This document shows, in pieces, positions 25,919-34,954 of a stretch of DNA of 64,000 bases. Both the position numbers and the translations under genes were made by a program. A model generated the notes under the pieces. That model was not told where the DNA came from. It worked only from the letters and a program-made list of their open reading frames with translations, and did not search any database. Every line of letters starts with the position of its first letter. The first letter of the stretch is position 1. The stretch is taken from the NCBI RefSeq assembly GCF_024508235.1, contig NZ_CP101943.1, positions 1,647,112-1,711,111 of the forward strand, written 5' to 3'. This DNA comes from Halococcus qingdaonensis (GTDB taxonomy: Archaea > Halobacteriota > Halobacteria > Halobacteriales > Halococcaceae).

Positions 25919-27318
25919 CAGTACCTCACAAAGTCGGTTAGTGGAAACGTCCGCTTGCTGGAGATGTGCCTGACTCGCAGCAAGCAGACGACGAAATACA
26001 CGAAGACCAGCTCCTTAATTTCCTCGTCAATACACTCACCGGCGCGTTTAGTCTAAATCTCGGTGAGAATGCCGATATCGATGCCGAGGACATCTTCGAG
26101 GTCCTCGTCGGCGCGTGCGCCGACGGGACCTCTGTCTCCGAGCTTTGTGACGTCAGCAAGGATGCACCTCCTGCGACGAATATTCTCTACCACCTCCGCT
26201 CGAAGTTCGACTTCGACACCGTCGCTTCCGTCGGTAATCTCCTCCTTCAGCGAGATGTGATCGAACATCTCCCAGAGCAGGTGGAGGTCGTCGTGGACCT
26301 CCACCTGCGGCCCTACTACGGCGATGAAGACGAAACAAGCGGCCTCTACCACTCCGAGGCCAAAGCCGGAACCACCGCCTTCCATGCCTATGCCACCCTC
26401 TACGCGCGGGTGCGCAACAAGCGCTACACCCTGGCGGTGCGCCGTCTCGAAGACGGCGACACCGCCAGTTCCGTCCTCGCGGAGTTCCTCGGTGTTCTCG
26501 AAGGCCTTGACCCCGAGGTCAAGGCCGTCTACCTCGACCGCGGGTTCTACGACGGCAAGTGCCTCACGCTGCTTCAGGCGCACAACTACGCCTACGTCAC
26601 ACCGGTCGTGAAGTGGGGCGAGGCGATCCAAGAGGAACTTGACCAGGGATGGAGCCGCACCATCGAACACGACCTCACCACAGAATTCGACGGTCACGAG
26701 TGGACCGTCGAATTCCCGGTCTACATCGACTGCACCTACCAGAACGGCCGATACGACGAACATGGCGTGGCGCGTCACGGCTACGCCGTCGACGCGTCGT
26801 TTATCGACACACCGCGTCAGGCTCGTCAGCACTACAGCAAGCGCTTCGGCATCGAATCAAGCTACCGTCTCTCGGAGAAGACGACGATTTCCACCACGAC
26901 ACGTGATGCAACACAGCGGCTGCTGTTCGTCGTGATCAGCCTCTTGTTCCAGAACGTGTGGCGGTATCTCCACTGGGAGTATGTGGCGACGCCGCGCCGT
27001 GGCGGGCGTCGCCTCTGGAAGTGGTCGTTCGAGGAGTTCATCGACATGGTAACCCGGGCAGCGTGGACGGCTCTCGCGGTGCGTCGGGCCGTCCCCGCGA
27101 ACAGACCGCCCGACGATCGCTTCGAACGGTAATCCACCGACCGGGAACGCCCGGCCGATGAGTGGCAACATCGTCGCGTCGGCGGCGTTCCGCCGCCGAC
27201 TGCGACAGGTTTGACGCTCTCAGTGCCGAACCGCCTTCCTCAGCAGTTTCTCGGCACTAGTTTCTCCACCAGATTCATGTCTCAGAAGCAGTCAACTGGC
27301 GAGCTTTGTGAGGTACTG
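25919..27318 (+). mobile_element. ISH3-family insertion element (1400 bp)
   Basis: Perfect 15-bp inverted ends, cagtacctcacaaag at 25919-25933 and its complement at 27304-27318, are flanked by a 5-bp duplication, atact, at 25914-25918 and 27319-27323. The single transposase and the 5-bp duplication are characteristic of ISH3 (ISH27/ISH51) elements. It sits after the fifth codon of a small membrane-protein gene. Confidence 0.95.
25966..27132 (+). CDS. ISH3-family transposase
   Basis: The 388-residue DDE transposase has the ISH3 signature. Likely catalytic acids are the Asp in VVVDLHLRPYYG, the Asp in YLDRGFYDGKC and the Glu in RFGIESSYRL. The start is a GTG at 25966. The frame is complete and the length normal for the family (about 385-390), so the element may be active. 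Its GC content and acidity match the host, which suggests long residence in haloarchaea. Confidence 0.94.
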   Translation: MPDSQQADDEIHEDQLLNFLVNTLTGAFSLNLGENADIDAEDIFEVLVGACADGTSVSELCDVSKDAPPATNILYHLRSKFDFDTVASVGNLLLQRDVIEHLPEQVEVVVDLHLRPYYGDEDETSGLYHSEAKAGTTAFHAYATLYARVRNKRYTLAVRRLEDGDTASSVLAEFLGVLEGLDPEVKAVYLDRGFYDGKCLTLLQAHNYAYVTPVVKWGEAIQEELDQGWSRTIEHDLTTEFDGHEWTVEFPVYIDCTYQNGRYDEHGVARHGYAVDASFIDTPRQARQHYSKRFGIESSYRLSEKTTISTTTRDATQRLLFVVISLLFQNVWRYLHWEYVATPRRGGRRLWKWSFEEFIDMVTRAAWTALAVRRAVPANRPPDDRFER

Positions 27319-27413
27319 ATACTTGTTTCACTCATCCAGTAGATGAAAAACTACCGCTGGCAACCGAACTAGCTCGCGCGATATGTGATGTATTGGTGGT
27401 TGTTCACAGCCAA

Positions 27414-28121
27414 CTACGGCAGATCACCCATCGTTTCGAGTATCGCCTCCAGTTCGCCGTCGGCGACCGCGAGCGAGAAGCCGTCGGCACGGGCGAGCGT
27501 CGGCGCGTGCTCCCAGAGATCGTCGCGATCGAGCCCGTGGAGGACGACCGCGCTCGGCGTCGGCGTGACCACCCGCAGCGCGACCAGCGCGCCCTCGCCG
27601 TGGGTGACACCCGTAAAGACGAGCGCGCGATTCGTGCTCTGACCGTAGAGGCGATAGAACTCCTCGGAGGAGAGCCGCGTGATCGCCTCGATGGAGTTGA
27701 TGACGGTGTGGCCGGCGACGCTTTGCTGGGTGCCCGCGACGACCTCGGTCGCGCCGATGGCGTCGTAGAACGCCCCGGTGTCGATCGCCGTAGGGTACTC
27801 CCGGAGGTCGCGGACGATGTCACCCTCGAACCCTGCCGAGAGAACGCGGGCGTACTGACGCAGGTGTTCGCCGCCGCGTGCCTCGTCGATGTCGAGCAGC
27901 GCCTCGATGACGCGACGGACGATCGCGATGCCGGGACTCTCGCGTCGCCCGCTCTCGTAATCCGACACGACGGACGCCGAGACGTCGAGTTCGTCGGCGA
28001 GCCTCGTCTGGGCGACGTCGAAATCCGTTCGCCACTTGCGGATCGTCGCGCCGGGGTCGTCGCTCAGGACGACATCGCCGGCGATCTTCCCGGCGAGATC
28101 CCGCCGCGTGCGCTCGGTCAT
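27414..28121 (-). CDS. HTH transcriptional regulator
   Basis: The 235-residue protein starts at the ATG at 28121 (MTERTRRDLAGK). An XRE-type helix-turn-helix spans about residues 38-75 (TRLADELDVSASVVSDYESG). The C-terminal 140 residues form an alpha/beta domain (INSIEAITRLSSEEFYRLYG ... NRALVFTGVTHGEGALVALR) that I take for a ligand-sensing or dimerisation domain. It diverges from the YdjM-like gene 80 bases away, which it may control. The ligand is unknown. Confidence 0.8.
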   Translation of the reverse strand: MTERTRRDLAGKIAGDVVLSDDPGATIRKWRTDFDVAQTRLADELDVSASVVSDYESGRRESPGIAIVRRVIEALLDIDEARGGEHLRQYARVLSAGFEGDIVRDLREYPTAIDTGAFYDAIGATEVVAGTQQSVAGHTVINSIEAITRLSSEEFYRLYGQSTNRALVFTGVTHGEGALVALRVVTPTPSAVVLHGLDRDDLWEHAPTLARADGFSLAVADGELEAILETMGDLP

Positions 28122-28201
28122 GGCCGTGTCTCGCCCGTTTCGCGCAAAAGCCTGCTGGCATCGCCGCAAGGGCTATTCCCCGGTGCGCCGAACCCGAACC
28201 C

Positions 28202-28834
28202 GTGCCATCGACGGTCGTCCACTGCGCGCTCGCTGGGTTGCTCGCGGCGGGGCTGCTCGGCGATCGGTTCGACGCACGGGCGGTGGCGATCGTGCTCGCG
28301 GCCACGATCGTGCCCGATCTCGACGTCGTCGCCGGCTTCCTGATTCCGGGCGGTCACCGTTCGGTGCTCCACACGCTCCTCCTGCCGCTGACCGGCGCGG
28401 CGCTGCTCGCCTACGACACACGGATACGGAAGCGCTCGTTCGTCCGCCGGCGCTGGCACGCCCGCGGAGTGCGGATCGCCTGGGTCTCGATCGCCGCCGT
28501 CGCGTTCGCGTCGATCGGGCTCGATCTCGTCGCCGGCGGCGTGAATCTCTTCTACCCGCTCCACGACCAGTTCTACGAGCTGTCGGGCGAGTTCGTGTTC
28601 TCGAACAACCGTGGGCTCGTCCAGACGTTCGTCGATCTCGGCGGGAATAGCGGGGGCGAGGCCGCACGCGGCTCGACGGAGCAGGTCCACATCAACAGCG
28701 GCGTCGATCCCACGAGAGGGGCGGAGTCGAACACCGTCGAGCGGATCTTTCCCGTCGCACAGTCGGGCTGGCAGCTACTGTTGCTCCTGACGAGCGGTTT
28801 CGTTCTCACGGTGCGGCTGTGGGAGACGCGCTGA
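28202..28834 (+). CDS. YdjM-like membrane-bound metal-dependent hydrolase
   Basis: The 210-residue protein starts with GTG and shows the pattern of the YdjM/DUF457 family: an early His (STVVHCALAG), ATIVPDLDVVAG, and HRSVLHTLLLP, the presumed metal ligands, between membrane spans. About four hydrophobic segments are visible, the last being LLLLLTSGFVLTVRLW. A hydrophilic loop (about residues 150-185) lies on one face. Its substrate is unknown. It is divergent from the HTH regulator. Confidence 0.8.
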   Translation: MPSTVVHCALAGLLAAGLLGDRFDARAVAIVLAATIVPDLDVVAGFLIPGGHRSVLHTLLLPLTGAALLAYDTRIRKRSFVRRRWHARGVRIAWVSIAAVAFASIGLDLVAGGVNLFYPLHDQFYELSGEFVFSNNRGLVQTFVDLGGNSGGEAARGSTEQVHINSGVDPTRGAESNTVERIFPVAQSGWQLLLLLTSGFVLTVRLWETR

Positions 28835-28965
28835 TCTATCGTTTGATCGGGCGTGGCCGCCACGGTGAATAATGGAGAGTTGAATGGATCGATCGGTGCA
28901 ACAAGAGAATATTAAGCAAGTAGTGTTCAAAAAGCATATGTGCGGTCATCTCAGCAATTGCAAGC

Positions 28966-30294
28966 GTGCACCGACCATCATTCAGGCGAATCCTGCTCAT
29001 AACATTGATCGGAGTTTCAGTTATATCTTCTGTCGCCATTGGACAGGAGAGCGTCGAGATCGCTGGACAAGTCGAGATTTCCGATGATGAAGAAGGACCG
29101 CAGAATCTGGCGTGGGATGGTGATTCGATATGGTATTCGAACATCAATACAAAAACGATATATCAAGTTGATCCGACTTCTGGGAAAATAACACAGTCAA
29201 TAGAAACAAGATTGGATTCTCCAAGTGGTATTGAAGCGACAAACGATAGTCTGTGGGTCGTTACTGATTCGTACGATGAGAAAAATTACATACACAAACT
29301 GGACCCAGAGACAGGAGAGGAGATATCGAAAATTCCGGCACCGGGAAGTTCCAGTAGGGGACTGGCTTACGATGGACAAAATCTCTGGACAATTGCAGAG
29401 AGTGAATCGGGGACAGGAATTTACAAGATCAAGCCACAATCCGGTGAAGTGGTCAAGTCACTTGAAGCAGGGAGAATCGGTTCAACAAGTGGCTTAGCTT
29501 GGGGCAAAGGGTTCCTTTGGGTTTCTGATAGCGAGCACATAGCGCAGATCGATCCATCGACTCCGTCCGGCGAACTCGTTCAGAAGTTCGAATCCCCGTA
29601 TGTCGTGCCGACCGGAGTAGCATGGGATGGAGGATACCTATGGGAAACTGAAACGGTGAACAACACAATCACTCGGGTCAATATCGGACGGGTCAGTCAG
29701 ACGAACTCGCCACCGAACGCATCGTTCGAACATTCACCGAACCAGCCCACAGCAGGAAATCGAATCAGTTTCGACGGATCGTCATCGACGGACTCTGACG
29801 GTGTCGTCGAAGAATATCAGTGGGATTTCGACGGTGACGGGATTTCTGACGCACAAGGAGAACAGGCTACGTACACGTACGAGTCGCCCGGTAACTATGC
29901 CGTAAATCTGACCGTTGTGGATGACAAAGAAGTGACTGGCTCTACCACGAAGCAGATCAGCGTAGGTGAAGCAAATGCTGACCAACCGAACGCTGGTTCT
30001 GCTGGAGCGGATTCAGCCGACACGAGGAGACAGTCGACCCCAACTGCAACACATACGGCGCAACCGGTAGAGGAATCGACCAGCCAGTCGTCGGATTCGA
30101 GGCAAGAGGACAGTGGCACGAAAGAACGAACGGCAGTGGGGAACGGTGAGAGCAGAGCTCAACAGGAGCGGGGCTTTCTCACCAACAGTGATTCAGGTTT
30201 ACTCAATTTCCTCGGTGATCCGCTCTTCCTAACTGTCGGTGGCTTCATTGCTTCGGCAATAGGGATCCTGCTTCAACTGTTCGGGGGACAGTAG
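28966..30294 (+). CDS. Exported beta-propeller/PKD protein with C-terminal anchor
   Basis: The 442-residue protein has a Sec-type signal (RRILLITLIGVSVISSVAIG). Residues 40-245 contain repeated propeller blades with the motifs AWDGDSIWYSN, ATNDSLWVVTD, AYDGQNLWTIA and AWGKGFLWVSD. A PKD domain follows at about 250-335 (SSSTDSDGVVEEYQWDFDGD), then a Ser/Thr/Gln-rich linker and a final hydrophobic span (LTVGGFIASAIGILLQLFG). It is probably a cell-surface binding protein held by its C-terminus. The start is a GTG with no in-frame ATG before it. Base composition is clearly more AT-rich than the surroundings, and the PH-domain gene follows after 2 bases. Confidence 0.82.
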   Translation: MHRPSFRRILLITLIGVSVISSVAIGQESVEIAGQVEISDDEEGPQNLAWDGDSIWYSNINTKTIYQVDPTSGKITQSIETRLDSPSGIEATNDSLWVVTDSYDEKNYIHKLDPETGEEISKIPAPGSSSRGLAYDGQNLWTIAESESGTGIYKIKPQSGEVVKSLEAGRIGSTSGLAWGKGFLWVSDSEHIAQIDPSTPSGELVQKFESPYVVPTGVAWDGGYLWETETVNNTITRVNIGRVSQTNSPPNASFEHSPNQPTAGNRISFDGSSSTDSDGVVEEYQWDFDGDGISDAQGEQATYTYESPGNYAVNLTVVDDKEVTGSTTKQISVGEANADQPNAGSAGADSADTRRQSTPTATHTAQPVEESTSQSSDSRQEDSGTKERTAVGNGESRAQQERGFLTNSDSGLLNFLGDPLFLTVGGFIASAIGILLQLFGGQ

Positions 30295-30296
30295 CG

Positions 30297-30932
30297 ATGG
30301 CAAGAGGAAAGTACACGAAGTGGAGTTTCTTGCTGGGAGTCCCGTTCCTACTGGTCGGTATGTACCTATACCTGTTCGGCGGTTCGTTTCCTGAAGAGTT
30401 GTCGTATCCGTTCATACTGTTTGGAGTCTTCATCTCATTGATCGGGCTTTACGTGTATCTCCGCGCTGCACCAGAAGCACCCAATCTCAGAGAAGGTGAA
30501 GAGATCGTCGCAACTCAGCATCCCGTGCAGCGGGTAGCTATCGTCGAGGTTCTCTTCGGGGGTCTCGTGCTCGGTGTTGGGATCTACTGGCTTCTCTTCA
30601 CATTCCGCCCATATGTATATCCAACAGTGGCATTCGTTCTAGGACTGTACCTGTTTTCAAGCGGCCTTTACACGTATTGGGCGAACTCTCTCACGACGTA
30701 CTACGTCACCAACCAGCGAGTGATTAGTGAATACCGATTCTTATCGTTAGCCAAGCGTGAGATCTCCCTGAACAAGGTTCGAGGAGTCGAAGAACGGAGA
30801 TCAGTCGTCGAAACGCTCGTCGGGTTGGGGAACGTTCACATCGCCAGTGGCGGTGGCAAGTCACTAGAGATCGAGATGAAAAACATGAAGAATTCGAGCG
30901 ATTTCGTAGACGATCTGCGACGGATGATCTAA
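30297..30932 (+). CDS. PH-domain membrane protein
   Basis: The 211-residue protein has four membrane spans in two pairs (about residues 11-27, 37-55, 83-101, 107-127). A C-terminal bacterial-PH-type domain follows: TTYYVTNQRVISEYRFLSLA, the usual entry strands, then EISLNKVRGVEERRSVVETL. Such proteins are membrane-bound with a cytoplasmic PH fold of unknown ligand. It starts 2 bases after the exported PKD protein and shares its AT-rich composition, so the two probably form one transcript and moved together. Confidence 0.82.
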   Translation: MARGKYTKWSFLLGVPFLLVGMYLYLFGGSFPEELSYPFILFGVFISLIGLYVYLRAAPEAPNLREGEEIVATQHPVQRVAIVEVLFGGLVLGVGIYWLLFTFRPYVYPTVAFVLGLYLFSSGLYTYWANSLTTYYVTNQRVISEYRFLSLAKREISLNKVRGVEERRSVVETLVGLGNVHIASGGGKSLEIEMKNMKNSSDFVDDLRRMI

Positions 30933-31087
30933 GTCGGTTCGAACATCGCACGTCACCACCGGGTGAATCAATCGTCGAAACGAACCTGGACATGTGCTTG
31001 ACCCCGAAAAATCCGTATCCCGAATAGAGAATACGCCCTGCGAAACTTTGACGGAACACGTAACACCTCGGTGGGCGAAGCGCGCTC

Positions 31088-31573
31088 ATGGAGACGCGAC
31101 CGTACGATCCGGAGACGGATGCCGCAGGGCTGTGGGAGCTCAAAGAACGGTTCGAGCACGAACTGGGGGCGCTCGGCGGCGATGAGAAGGCCGATAGTTA
31201 CGAAGGAAAACTCACCGACGACTACCGCGAGCGCTATCTCGACTGGGTCGGGCGGTGTGTCGAGCGCGATCCGGACAGCGTCACGGTCGCGGCTGATGGG
31301 AACGATCTCGCGGGCTACGTCTTCGTCCTCCCCGAGGAGCTGGCGATGATCTGGGACGCGGCAGTGTTGAACGAACTCTACGTGCGCGAATCCTCCCGCG
31401 GGACCGATCTCGCCGACGAGCTCATGACGGCAGCCTACGACTGTGCCCGCAATCAGGAGCTGCCGCTCGATCGCATCATGCTCGACGTCGATCACGAGAA
31501 CGGTCCCGCCGGCGGGCTCTACGCCCGTCACGGGTTCGAGTCGTGGGGCGAGCTACGCGCCCGCGATCTTTGA
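31088..31573 (+). CDS. GNAT-family N-acetyltransferase
   Basis: The 161-residue protein has the GNAT fold order: VTVAADGNDLAGYVFVLP (strand 4 region), AAVLNELYVRESSRGTDLAD (motif A, with RGTDLA as the acetyl-CoA loop), and LDVDHENGPAGGLYARHGFE (motif B). The acceptor is unknown. Its last 46 bases overlap the 3' end of the opposing membrane-protein gene. Confidence 0.85.
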   Translation: METRPYDPETDAAGLWELKERFEHELGALGGDEKADSYEGKLTDDYRERYLDWVGRCVERDPDSVTVAADGNDLAGYVFVLPEELAMIWDAAVLNELYVRESSRGTDLADELMTAAYDCARNQELPLDRIMLDVDHENGPAGGLYARHGFESWGELRARDL

Positions 31574-32145
31574 ACGGCGACGAGTACAGCACCACCGAGC
31601 GGGCCGAAGACGAGCGGATAGACGACTCCCGCCACGAGCGCGGGCGTGAGATTCGGACCGACGGCCGCGATGAGCACCGTGACCTGCGTGAGGAAGACGC
31701 CGACGAACGCGAGCGCGAAGTAGCCCGGCAGGATCGTCCCGCCCGCGGCCGCAGCGATCGAAACACGCCTCGCACCGGCGCGGTGGGCGGCGAGCGCGCC
31801 AGCGACGAGTAGGAGTAGCGGCGGAAGGGCGAAGAGCAGCGTGCGCCAGCCGCCGGCGCTCACCTCGACGACGTCCGTCGAGAGATCCATCGCGCTGCTC
31901 GTCACCGAGACGTCGACGAAATGTGCGCCGTAGAAGAACCAGCCCGTGACCTTCCAAGGTGCGACGCCACTCCCCCCGAGCAGCGAGAGCGTCGCGTCGA
32001 CGTTCATTCGCGAGAGCTCGGAACGAACGCGCGAAATCGTCAGCAGATAGGTGAGGAGATAGCCGAGCAGGTAGGCTGCAGCGCCGACGAGCGCGCCCGC
32101 CCTGAACGGGAGCCGGGCGATCAGTCGACCGCTCGCGCCGGTCAT
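31528..32145 (-). CDS. Haloarchaeal membrane protein of unknown function
   Basis: Starting at the ATG at 32145 (MTGASGRLIARLP) the product is 205 residues with about five hydrophobic segments: GALVGAAAYLLGYLLTYLLT, LLFALPPLLLLVAGALAAH, GGTILPGYFALAFVGVFLTQ, VTVLIAAVGPNLTPALVAGV and YPLVFGPLGGAVLVAV. The longer open frame to 32544 is a shadow of the neighbouring acetyltransferase. No function can be assigned. Confidence 0.75.
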   Translation of the reverse strand: MTGASGRLIARLPFRAGALVGAAAYLLGYLLTYLLTISRVRSELSRMNVDATLSLLGGSGVAPWKVTGWFFYGAHFVDVSVTSSAMDLSTDVVEVSAGGWRTLLFALPPLLLLVAGALAAHRAGARRVSIAAAAGGTILPGYFALAFVGVFLTQVTVLIAAVGPNLTPALVAGVVYPLVFGPLGGAVLVAVQRSRARSSPHDSNP

Positions 32146-32200
32146 CGTCTGCTTCTCGAAGCCCCGCTGAAAGTAGCTTCCGGCGGGTCGAACGGGCGCT

Positions 32201-32815
32201 TTATCCCGTCGCGTCCAGGTATTCGTCCTGCGTGATGGTGTAGCGATACTCGTCGGCGATCTCCTCGTCGTATGGAAGCCAATTTCTGAGTAGTCCCTCA
32301 CGGCGACCGCCGTGGACCTCGACGTAGTTCTCGACCGCGTGCCGTGATTTCTCGTTGTCCGCGTGGTGGGTGACGGCGACGACTTCCAGGTCCAGTCGGT
32401 CGAAGGCGAGTTCGATGAGCGCCGCGGCGCGCTCGCCGGAGTAGCCACGGCCCCAGAAGCGCTTGCGGAGCCACGTACCGAGCGTTCCCGTGCGCCGATC
32501 CCAGTCGATCGTGAGCCCGCCAGCGCCGGCGAACGCGCCGGCACCGTCCTCGTCCTCGCGCGGGCGGATCACGTAGGTCGCGGCCTCGCCCTCGTCCCAC
32601 TGTTTCTCGCAACGGTCGATGAACTCCCTCGATTCGTTGACCGTCTCGTGGGGGTCCCACGGCATGTATTCGGTGACTTCGGCCATCGCCTCCTCGCCGT
32701 CGGCGTCGGAACAGATCTCGTAGAACTCGAATAGATCGAGGCTCTCGTGCGAGAGTCGTTCGAGAACCAATCTGTCGGTCTCGATGCGTTCGGGGAACAC
32801 GTGCTGAGATCCCAC
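32201..32815 (-). CDS. RimJ/RimL-type N-acetyltransferase
   Basis: The 204-residue GNAT protein opens ERIETDRLVLERLSHESLDL, typical of the RimJ/RimL group. It shows the acetyl-CoA loop in RFWGRGYSGERAAAL, followed by VTHHADNEKSRHAVENY. It may acetylate a protein N-terminus or a small amine. It diverges from rfcL, 66 bases from its start codon. Confidence 0.87.
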   Translation of the reverse strand: MGSQHVFPERIETDRLVLERLSHESLDLFEFYEICSDADGEEAMAEVTEYMPWDPHETVNESREFIDRCEKQWDEGEAATYVIRPREDEDGAGAFAGAGGLTIDWDRRTGTLGTWLRKRFWGRGYSGERAAALIELAFDRLDLEVVAVTHHADNEKSRHAVENYVEVHGGRREGLLRNWLPYDEEIADEYRYTITQDEYLDATG

Positions 32816-32881
32816 GGTGGTGTCAAAAACGTTCGGCCGTGCTCCGGAATCACTAAACGCGACTCGCCCGTAGCGCCGTCA

Positions 32882-34354
32882 ATGGATTGGACCGAGAAGT
32901 ATCGTCCGTCGACGCTCTCCGAGGTCCGGGGTAACAACAAGGCTCGTGACGCGCTCGCCGAGTGGGCCGAGACGTGGGACGAGCATCGAGAGGCGGTCGT
33001 CCTCCACGGCGCACCCGGTGTCGGCAAGACCTCGGCGGCACACGCGCTCGCGGCCGATATGGACTGGCCGACGATCGAACTCAATGCCTCGAACCAGCGC
33101 ACGAAATCCGTCGTCGAGCGCGTGGCGGGCGAGGCGGCGAAATCGGGGACGCTGACGGGCGGGAGCGCCGGCCGACGGCTCGTGATCATGGACGAGGCCG
33201 ACAACCTCCACGGAAACGTCGATCGCGGCGGCTCGCGAGCCATCACGGGGCTGGTGAAGGAGGCCAGCCAGCCGATGGTTCTGATCGCCAACGAGTTCTA
33301 CGACATGTCGAAGAGCCTCCGGAACGCCTGCGAGACGATCGAGTTCCGCGACGTCTCCGCGCGCTCGATCCTCCCCGTGCTCCGTGACATCTGCCGGCGT
33401 GAGGAAGTGGAATACGACGACGAGGCGCTCGACGCCATCGCCGAGCGCAACAGCGGCGATCTCCGCGGTGCGGTCAACGACCTTCAGGCGCTCGCCGAGA
33501 GCACCGAGAGACTCACCGCCGACGACGTGGTGACGAGCGATCGCGACAAAACCACCGGCATCTTCGATTTCCTGGACGCGCTCATCAAGGAGGAGGACGC
33601 CGAGGGTGCGCTCCGATCGTCCTACGATGTCGACGAGACGCCCGACGACCTCATCAACTGGATCGAGGACAACGTCCCGAAGGACTACGCGGGGGCGGAG
33701 CTCGCCGACGCCTTCGACAATCTGGCGAACGCCGATCGCTGGCTCGGGCGCGTGCGAGCCACGCAGAACTACTCGTACTGGCGGTACGCGGGCGACGCGA
33801 TGACCGCCGGTGTCGCCGCCTCGCGCCGGGAGTCGAAGGGTGGCTGGACGCGCTACGGCCCGCCGAGCTACTGGTCGAAACTCGGGCGCTCGCGGGCCAC
33901 TCGCGACAAACGCGACTACATCGCCAGGCAGATCGCCACGACGAGCGGCACGAGCATGGCGAGCGCTCGTCGGGAGATAATGCCGTTCCTATCGACGATG
34001 ACCCACCACTGCACGAACCGCGAACTCACGGTAGCGATGGCCACCCGCTACGACATGGACGCCGAACACGTCGCCTTCGTCACCGGCAGCGGCGAGGACA
34101 CCAACAAGGTCCAGTCGATCGTCGAGGACGCCACGAAACGCGGCGAGGAGGCCGCCGTCGCGGGCTCGGAAGGTGCGTTCGAGGGTGCGACGCGAACCAC
34201 GAGTGACGGGTCGGATGACCCCAACGAATCAGGCGAAAATGACGTGACGGACGAAGAGAACACGGCTAGCGACGAAGCCACGGCCGACGATGAGAGTGCG
34301 GACGACACCGAGGAGTCCGACGACTCCCAGTCCGGTCTCGGCGATTTCTCCTGA
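32882..34354 (+). CDS. rfcL: Replication factor C large subunit
   Basis: RfcL with RfcS loads the PCNA clamp at primer ends. The 490-residue protein starts MDWTEKYRPSTLSEVRGNN, has Walker A HGAPGVGKTSAAHAL (about residues 44-58), and a Walker B-type VIMDEADNLH. A helical collar domain follows, then an Asp/Glu/Thr-rich acidic tail from about 430. The extreme C-terminus QSGLGDFS resembles a PCNA-interacting motif (Q-x-x-L-x-x-F). The ATG at 32882 is preferred over the open upstream frame because the conserved N-terminus begins there. Confidence 0.96.
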   Translation: MDWTEKYRPSTLSEVRGNNKARDALAEWAETWDEHREAVVLHGAPGVGKTSAAHALAADMDWPTIELNASNQRTKSVVERVAGEAAKSGTLTGGSAGRRLVIMDEADNLHGNVDRGGSRAITGLVKEASQPMVLIANEFYDMSKSLRNACETIEFRDVSARSILPVLRDICRREEVEYDDEALDAIAERNSGDLRGAVNDLQALAESTERLTADDVVTSDRDKTTGIFDFLDALIKEEDAEGALRSSYDVDETPDDLINWIEDNVPKDYAGAELADAFDNLANADRWLGRVRATQNYSYWRYAGDAMTAGVAASRRESKGGWTRYGPPSYWSKLGRSRATRDKRDYIARQIATTSGTSMASARREIMPFLSTMTHHCTNRELTVAMATRYDMDAEHVAFVTGSGEDTNKVQSIVEDATKRGEEAAVAGSEGAFEGATRTTSDGSDDPNESGENDVTDEENTASDEATADDESADDTEESDDSQSGLGDFS

Positions 34355-34474
34355 GTTCGGAACGAGAAGGGTTTCGCGAAGAACGACTGTCCGCAGTCAG
34401 TGCACGGGTATTTCGATCCCGGTGGGAACAGCTGACGACACGGCAACTGGACTGACAGTACGAAACGAACGTCG

Positions 34475-34954
34475 TCAGTCGGCGGTCGTCGCGGCGGTGG
34501 TATCGCTGCTCGTCGGGGCCTCGTCGGGCGATTCGTAGGCCCAGACGGTGGTCGCCACGAGCGCGGCGAAGATGACGAGCGCGGCGGCGTGGTGGGTCAC
34601 CTGGACGAGCGCCGTGTAGGTCGTGACGGTCGCCCCGCCGAGCAGGATCTGGACGGGGAGGACGACCAGCGCGACCGTGCTGGCGAGGCGGGTTCTGCGG
34701 CTCTTGTGACCGCGCCAGGCGGCGTAGGTCGTCCCGAGGATCATGAAGCCGGTGACCATCGCGACGAGTCGGTGGAACCACTCGATGAAGCTCGGCCAGT
34801 TCGCCGGGAACAGCCCGAAGACGCCGCCGTTACAGAGCGGCCAGTTGGCCCCGCAGGACAGACCCGCGCCCGCGGCGGCGGTGTACACGCCGAGGAGGAT
34901 GAGCGCGAACGTCATCCCCGTCGTGACGGCAGCGAGGTGGCGGAATCGAACCAT
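34475..34954 (-). CDS. ctaA: Short CtaA/Cox15-type heme A synthase
   Basis: The 159-residue protein has four membrane spans and the Cox15/CtaA hallmarks: CGANWPLCNGG, a His in IEWFHRLVAM, the QILLGGATV turn, and VQVTHHAAAL. It is about half the size of bacterial CtaA, matching the compact archaeal form that probably works as a dimer. It converts heme O to heme A for terminal oxidases. It converges with rfcL. Confidence 0.88.
   Translation of the reverse strand: MVRFRHLAAVTTGMTFALILLGVYTAAAGAGLSCGANWPLCNGGVFGLFPANWPSFIEWFHRLVAMVTGFMILGTTYAAWRGHKSRRTRLASTVALVVLPVQILLGGATVTTYTALVQVTHHAAALVIFAALVATTVWAYESPDEAPTSSDTTAATTAD

Larger units (their letters stand above)
25398..27335 (-). pseudogene. 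Small membrane protein gene broken by ISH3 and a frameshift
   Basis: The gene's first codons, ATG AGT GAA ACA AGT, lie at 27335-27319 on the far side of an ISH3-type element. The rest (25913 down to 25398) encodes hydrophobic segments such as AGVVVATLAFAFSSLYLFLW, ILGGIVVLNAFFVTAFVW and SLITGLYSIIATLGIPIILS, so about four or five membrane spans. Removing the IS with one ATACT copy restores the frame at the junction. Near 25645 (minus-strand GATTTGTTTCGC) one base appears lost: the first frame ends in non-membrane sequence, while the remaining spans continue in another frame. Repaired, it would be about 177 residues. I do not recognise the family. Confidence 0.8.
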
